From: Paracoccus sp. MBLB3053
GTDB taxonomy: Bacteria > Pseudomonadota > Alphaproteobacteria > Rhodobacterales > Rhodobacteraceae
Length of the DNA stretch: 64,000 bases
Reading direction: 5' to 3'
Assembly (NCBI RefSeq): GCF_031822435.1
Contig: NZ_JAVQLW010000001.1
Span: 2,241,501-2,305,500, forward strand
A program made the position numbers and the translations under genes. Below the pieces are notes generated by a model. The model had not been told where the DNA came from, ran no database searches, and was given only the letters and a program-made list of their open reading frames with translations. Positions 60,344 to 64,000 of the stretch are shown here, piece by piece (positions within the stretch are counted from its first letter, which is position 1; each line of letters opens with the position of its first letter).

Positions 60344-60670
60344 ATGAATATTCAGCGTAATTGTGACATTTCGGCCTTGCCAGTCGGAGGACTGGCATCG
60401 GTCCGCGCCAGGTTCGGGATGATGGCCCTAGGGTATGGGGCAAAGGCCGACATGGTCAACCCTGACGCGATAGACCGTGTCGGAGCTCTCGTCTTCCAGA
60501 CCTTCGGCGCGGGTCATGAGCTGACACGCGAAATGGATCACTTCATCGACACGGTGATGTCTGCGGCTGGCCGTCCAGAAGTCTGGAGCGAGGCCGGCGA
60601 CCGGCTGCTGCGCGCGGTCGAACGCACGACCTGGTCGGGAGCAGAGAAGCGGGCGGATCTCGATGGCTGA
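60344..60670 (+). CDS. Phage protein of unknown function (108 aa)
   Basis: The ATG at 60344 has GAGG about 8 bases upstream. It begins MNIQRNCDISALPVGGLASVRARFGMMALGYG and continues with FQTFGAGHELTREMDHFIDTVMSAAGRPEVW and an amphipathic C-terminal helix. It is mostly alpha-helical. It starts the tightly packed run of four to five genes leading into the replication genes and overlaps the next gene by 8 bases. Confidence 0.65.
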   Translation: MNIQRNCDISALPVGGLASVRARFGMMALGYGAKADMVNPDAIDRVGALVFQTFGAGHELTREMDHFIDTVMSAAGRPEVWSEAGDRLLRAVERTTWSGAEKRADLDG

Positions 60671-60980
60671 GCGGCAGAGGCTTTCGCCCCATGATCATGC
60701 CCTGATCCATGCGCTTGCGCTTTTGTCGCGGCCCGAGCTGAGGGACCGCAGCAAGATCGGCATGATCGTCGGAATGATCCAGGACGTCTTGCCCCGGGTC
60801 TCACGCCAGGTCGAGCGGCTTCGCCCGCTGATCGTGCTGGCCGAACAGTTTGCCAGCCAGAAGCAGGGCCCGCTGGGCGATTTCGGCGGCCTGCATGACC
60901 GCGCCCGGAGCATCATGAACGACTGGGATGGTCGGCGTCTCGCCGATGCCTGGGACGTGGTCACCGGGAAGACGGAATGA
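60663..60980 (+). CDS. Phage protein of unknown function (105 aa)
   Basis: It begins MAERQRLSPHDHALIHALALLSRPELRDRSKIG and is predominantly helical, with VLPRVSRQVERLRPLIVLAEQFASQ and a conserved-looking LHDRARSIMNDWDGRRL. It overlaps both neighbours by a few bases. The context is immediately upstream of replication genes. No family recognised. Confidence 0.65.
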   Translation: MAERQRLSPHDHALIHALALLSRPELRDRSKIGMIVGMIQDVLPRVSRQVERLRPLIVLAEQFASQKQGPLGDFGGLHDRARSIMNDWDGRRLADAWDVVTGKTE

Positions 60981-61273
60981 TGGACAGGATTTCCCATCCC
61001 GATCTTACCTCGGTGCAGCGCCTGGTGCTGCGCCATCTCGACAGCCTCGAGGAGGGGTTTGGCCCCGCGGCGGATCTGGTGATCGTCGAAGAGCTTTGCC
61101 GCGGTATCCCGGTCGAGGCGATTGCGAAGCGGATTGGCGGCAGCAGCCATGACGTCGTCGCACGCTGGTATCAGATGCTTTTCCCCGCGATTACCACCGA
61201 CATGGGCGTCCTGAAGATCGATGGCCGTCGGGATCTGCTGGTTGCCGTGCGCAGAAGGGCAGGCACGGCATGA
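60977..61273 (+). CDS. HTH-like phage protein (98 aa)
   Basis: It starts MMDRISHPDLTSVQRLVLRHLDSLEEGFG and contains GIPVEAIAKRIGGSSHDVVARWYQMLFPAITTDMGVLKIDGRRDLL, which reads as a helix-turn-helix recognition segment followed by a short wing. It could bind the replication origin or regulate the module. It is coupled at ATGA to the primase gene. Confidence 0.62.
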   Translation: MMDRISHPDLTSVQRLVLRHLDSLEEGFGPAADLVIVEELCRGIPVEAIAKRIGGSSHDVVARWYQMLFPAITTDMGVLKIDGRRDLLVAVRRRAGTA

Positions 61274-62403
61274 AGGGCGACGATCACCGCCTGGAAGAGG
61301 CCAAGGCCATGCCGATCGCCGATATCGTCGCACGGCTGGAACTGGCGGGACTGGTTCGGACCGGTGGCGAGCTGGTCGGTCCTTGCCCGCAATGCGGTGG
61401 CCGGGATCGCTTCGGGGTGAACCTGCGGACCGGCATGTTCCAGTGCCGCAAGGAATGTGGGCCCAATGCCAAGGGCGATCAGATCGCACTGGTGCAACAT
61501 GTCATGGGCATGGATTTCCGGGCGGCGCTCGAATGGCTCTGCGGTCCGGCCGAAGGTCTGAGCGATGCCGAGCGCGCCGAACGCCGGCGCAAATCCGAAG
61601 CGAACCGGCGCAAGCAGGATGATATCGCCCGCAAGCAGCGCGAAAGCTCGATCAGCTCGGCGCGTGACATCTGGTTCGCGGCGCAGCCCGCCGAGGGCAC
61701 GGCCGTGCGCGATTACCTGGCGCTGCGGGGCATCGATCCCGATCTCTATCCGCGTCTGCCGCAATGCGTCCGTTTCGATCCGGCCGCGCGCTACACCATT
61801 CCGGCCGAACGCCCGGGGCAATGGGAGGTCATTCATACCGGACCGGCGATGATCTGCGCCGTGGTCGATGCCGGCAACCGGGTGACCGCGGTGCATCGGA
61901 CCTGGCTCGATCTGGGCCAGCCCAAGGGCAAGCTGGTCCTGCCCGACCCGAGAAAGGCGGGCGAAACGCTGCCAGCCAAGAAGGTACTGGGATCGAAGAA
62001 GGGCGGGGCCATTCGGTTCCTGACCCCGAAGGGAAGCGACACCATGATCATGGCCGAGGGGGTCGAGACGACCCTTTCCGCCCTGATCGCGGAAACCGCG
62101 CCGCAGGCCACGGCCTATTGGTGCGGGGTCGATCTGGGCAACATGGCCGGCCGCATGCAACGCGGCCCCGGCCTGAAATTCGCGGGACTGCCCGATCTCG
62201 ACGATACCGATGCATGGTTGCCGCCCGAATGGGTGCGCCGGCTGATCTTCGTCCAGGACGGCGACAGCGATCCCAAGCTGACGACCGCAAAACTCAAGGC
62301 CGGCCTGCGCCGCGCCATGATCAAACGACCCGGTTTGCGCGGGTCCATCGTCCATGCCGGGGAGGGCAGGGACCTCAACGATATCCTGATGGGACAGCAA
62401 TGA
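61270..62403 (+). CDS. Zinc-finger/toprim DNA primase of the phage/plasmid type
   Basis: A 377-residue primase-like protein. The N-terminal zinc-binding site is Cys39-x2-Cys42...Cys59-x3-Cys63 (CPQCGGRDRFGV; CRKEC). A linker rich in Arg/Glu follows, then a toprim-like region with MIMAEGVETTLSALIAE (catalytic Glu) and FVQDGDSDPKLTTAKLKAGL (DxD). It makes RNA primers for element replication. It overlaps the helicase gene at ATGA, which together form a P4-like primase-helicase pair split over two genes. Confidence 0.9.
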   Translation: MKGDDHRLEEAKAMPIADIVARLELAGLVRTGGELVGPCPQCGGRDRFGVNLRTGMFQCRKECGPNAKGDQIALVQHVMGMDFRAALEWLCGPAEGLSDAERAERRRKSEANRRKQDDIARKQRESSISSARDIWFAAQPAEGTAVRDYLALRGIDPDLYPRLPQCVRFDPAARYTIPAERPGQWEVIHTGPAMICAVVDAGNRVTAVHRTWLDLGQPKGKLVLPDPRKAGETLPAKKVLGSKKGGAIRFLTPKGSDTMIMAEGVETTLSALIAETAPQATAYWCGVDLGNMAGRMQRGPGLKFAGLPDLDDTDAWLPPEWVRRLIFVQDGDSDPKLTTAKLKAGLRRAMIKRPGLRGSIVHAGEGRDLNDILMGQQ

Positions 62404-64000
62404 AAGATCATCATGAAACCGCTCTTGGCGAAGTGCGGTCTGTCATGGGCAACGCAGAAGAAGTCGATCTGCCCGATGATATGGCCAAGGAATTTGCGCT
62501 AGAGGAGGGCGGGGAACATTCCCCTGGAACCCCTTCCGATGATCCGATCGATGATCCTCTGGTGGAATGCGCGCAATACCAACTCAATGATCATGGCAAT
62601 GGTCAGCGCTATGCCCGCCATTACCGAGACGAGCTGATCCACGTTCCTCGCTATGGGTGGCATCTGTGGACAGGGCAGCGATGGCAGAAGGACGAGGACG
62701 GCATCGAGGTCAGGAGGCGCGCCCAGAAGATCGGCGGGCTGATCTCGCAAGAGGTCCCGCACCTACGTCTTGAGGACTGGCAAATGCAGGTTCTCGAGGA
62801 AGGCGTTGGGTTACGTCGCCGCGAACGGGAACTGAGCCGTATCTTATCCGGCAATGGGGACGATGCAGAGGCTGCCCAACAGGAGCTGGACAGCATGGCC
62901 CCCAAGCTCGCGCGACTGGCTGGCATCGAAAAGGTGCTCCTGTCGGTTCGCAAGGATCATCACGGTTGGGCCAAGACATCCGGGAACACGACGCGAATCG
63001 ACGCGCTCATCAAGGAAGCGGGCATCGACCTTGCCGTGCCTTTCGAACGGCTGAACTCAGCCCCCCTGGACGTATGTTGCGAGAATGGCGTGCTGCGGTT
63101 TTCAGTCAGCCCGGGTGATCCAGTGAATGGCATGAGTGCGATGGGCGACATGCAATTTGTCTCTCACTCAAGGGATCAGTTGATTACCAAGATGATGCCG
63201 GTGCCCTACGATCCGGCTGCGACGTGCCCTACATTTTTCAAGTTCATCTCCCGCGTTCTTCCCGATCCGGATGTCAGACGGTTCGTGCAGCGTTGGTTTG
63301 CCTTGAATACGACCGCCCTGACCGGAGACCAGAAATTGGTCTTCTTCTACGGCCTCGGTGCCAACGGGAAATCCGTGCTGGTCGACCTGATCGCGCGCAT
63401 GTTTGGAGACTACGCCGCCACAGCGCGGATCGAAACGCTGACCGGCTCCACCAAGAAGGACGGTTCAGCCGCTACACCAGACCTGGTACCTCTCATGCTC
63501 GCCAGGATGGTGCGCACCTCCGAGCCCGAGGAGGGTGAGAAACTTCGCGAGGGGCTGATCAAGCAGCTCACCGGAGGCGAACCCATCAACGTTCGCCCGA
63601 ACTTTGGTGAGCAGATCGAGGTGACGCCGAAGTTCAAGATCACGATCCAGGGGAACTACCGCCCTGAGGTTCGCGGTCGTGATGACGGTATCTGGCGACG
63701 GTTATTGATCGTGCCCTTCGACGTGACCATTCCACCGAAAGAGCGGGATCCAGATCTTGGGGCGAAGCTATGGGAAGAACGCTCCGGCATTCTGAACTGG
63801 CTCATCGAAGGTCTGATCGACTACCTGGAAGGTGGCCTGCAAGAGCCACAGGCCGTCCTGAGCGCGACGAACGAATACCGAGAGGAAAGCGATCCTATCG
63901 GGTTCTTCCTGGAATCCTGCTGCGACGTATCGGGGCAGCCAGAGGATAGCGAGACAGCCAAGGACCTCGCTCAGGCATTCCAGTTCTGGCAGGACGAGCA
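62400..64000 (+). CDS. P4/D5-family phage helicase-primase (cut by window end)
   Basis: Starts at the ATGA overlap with the primase gene and remains open to base 64000 (at least 533 codons). An acidic N-terminus of about 60 residues leads to ARHYRDELIHVPRYGWHLWTG, typical of the D5 N-terminal domain. The SF3-type ATPase follows, with Walker A GLGANGKSVLVDLI (about residues 318-331) and LMLARMVRTSEPEEGEKLREGLIKQLTGG. FKITIQGNYRPEVRGRDDGIWRRLLIVPFD is the sensor/arginine-finger region. It is expected to be a hexameric helicase at the element's replication fork. Confidence 0.92.
   Translation, partial: MKDHHETALGEVRSVMGNAEEVDLPDDMAKEFALEEGGEHSPGTPSDDPIDDPLVECAQYQLNDHGNGQRYARHYRDELIHVPRYGWHLWTGQRWQKDEDGIEVRRRAQKIGGLISQEVPHLRLEDWQMQVLEEGVGLRRRERELSRILSGNGDDAEAAQQELDSMAPKLARLAGIEKVLLSVRKDHHGWAKTSGNTTRIDALIKEAGIDLAVPFERLNSAPLDVCCENGVLRFSVSPGDPVNGMSAMGDMQFVSHSRDQLITKMMPVPYDPAATCPTFFKFISRVLPDPDVRRFVQRWFALNTTALTGDQKLVFFYGLGANGKSVLVDLIARMFGDYAATARIETLTGSTKKDGSAATPDLVPLMLARMVRTSEPEEGEKLREGLIKQLTGGEPINVRPNFGEQIEVTPKFKITIQGNYRPEVRGRDDGIWRRLLIVPFDVTIPPKERDPDLGAKLWEERSGILNWLIEGLIDYLEGGLQEPQAVLSATNEYREESDPIGFFLESCCDVSGQPEDSETAKDLAQAFQFWQDE

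Larger units (their letters stand above)
54614..64000. mobile_element. Integrated prophage or related integrative element (left part; continues past the window)
   Basis: It starts directly after the tRNA. It contains a leftward operon (integrase, five small genes, PAPS-reductase-like protein), a divergent HTH repressor/Cro-like pair, small rightward phage-type genes with ATGA overlaps, and a primase and P4/D5-type helicase. No capsid, tail or lysis gene is in view, so a complete phage, a satellite or a plasmid-like element remain possible. Confidence 0.85.

Noticed and set aside
59701..60360. A plus-strand frame overlapping the leftward moron-like gene
   Set aside because: Its first half is low-complexity and its second half is antisense to a frame with better amino-acid pattern, ribosome binding site and terminator. 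A short real plus-strand gene from 59938 is not excluded.
1..64000. CRISPR array
   Set aside because: No regularly spaced direct repeats of CRISPR size were seen and no cas gene is present.

Overview
The window is GC-rich, densely coded bacterial DNA. It most likely comes from an alphaproteobacterium of the Rhodobacteraceae, Paracoccus-like. This is inferred from gene content and order: bamA-skp, yajC-secD-secF followed by an Mth938-domain gene and ccmABCDG, hisC-tyrC with a convergent DUF2125 gene, rpoZ next to a single bifunctional RelA/SpoT gene, and puu-type gamma-glutamylation genes. No 16S sequence is present, so the genus is not certain.

Layout. 1-3 kb: outer-membrane assembly (bamA, cut by the window edge, then skp). 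3-7.5 kb: nucleoside hydrolase, a penicillin-acylase-type Ntn hydrolase and a beta-hydroxyacid dehydrogenase. 7.6-11.9 kb is looser: tRNA-Val(TAC), two small genes of unknown function, a GST-like protein, an orphan polysaccharide pyruvyl transferase and two stretches of about 0.7 kb with no convincing gene. 11.9-14.6 kb: dusA, an APH-fold kinase and mazG. 14.8-20.9 kb: one long plus-strand block for Sec translocation (yajC, secD, secF) and cytochrome c maturation (ccmA, B, C, D, G). 21-24.8 kb: hisC, tyrC, DUF2125 and a ChaC-type gamma-glutamylcyclotransferase. 24.9-28 kb: a non-flagellar MotA/MotB-like pair with very long coiled coils. 28-32.8 kb: GT8-like glycosyltransferase, NYN-domain protein, folK, rpoZ and rsh. 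32.8-42.2 kb: a polyamine or amine utilisation region with an FAD oxidase, two glutamine-synthetase-like ligases, a class I amidotransferase, an aminotransferase and a polar amino-acid-type ABC transporter. 42.2-50.6 kb: TerB, DUF1330, PPK2, a small secreted protein, pyrG, secG, an SDR, gltA and gltX. 50.7-54.5 kb: comEC, an HNOB-domain protein and an HNOBA-GGDEF protein.

From 54.5 kb to the right edge lies the left part of an integrated prophage or related element inserted at the 3' end of a CAT-anticodon tRNA. It has a leftward operon (integrase and small genes with a PAPS-reductase-like protein), a CI/Cro-like divergent switch, and a rightward replication module ending in a zinc-finger/toprim primase and a P4/D5-type helicase that runs off the window. 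One gene in that module points the other way and carries its own U-tract terminator, like a phage moron.

The most interesting signals are: (1) the HNOB protein, whose expected heme-ligating histidine reads as proline, followed with a 4-base overlap by an HNOBA-GGDEF cyclase, so that the layout of animal soluble guanylate cyclase is split over two genes with a c-di-GMP output; (2) the MotA/MotB-like pair, whose A subunit carries a repeated coiled-coil cytoplasmic tail reminiscent of Zorya ZorA, without any Zorya effector nearby; (3) the moron-like gene; and (4) several precise RNA-level structures, including a Shine-Dalgarno placed exactly in a hairpin loop and convergent genes with interlocked stop codons.
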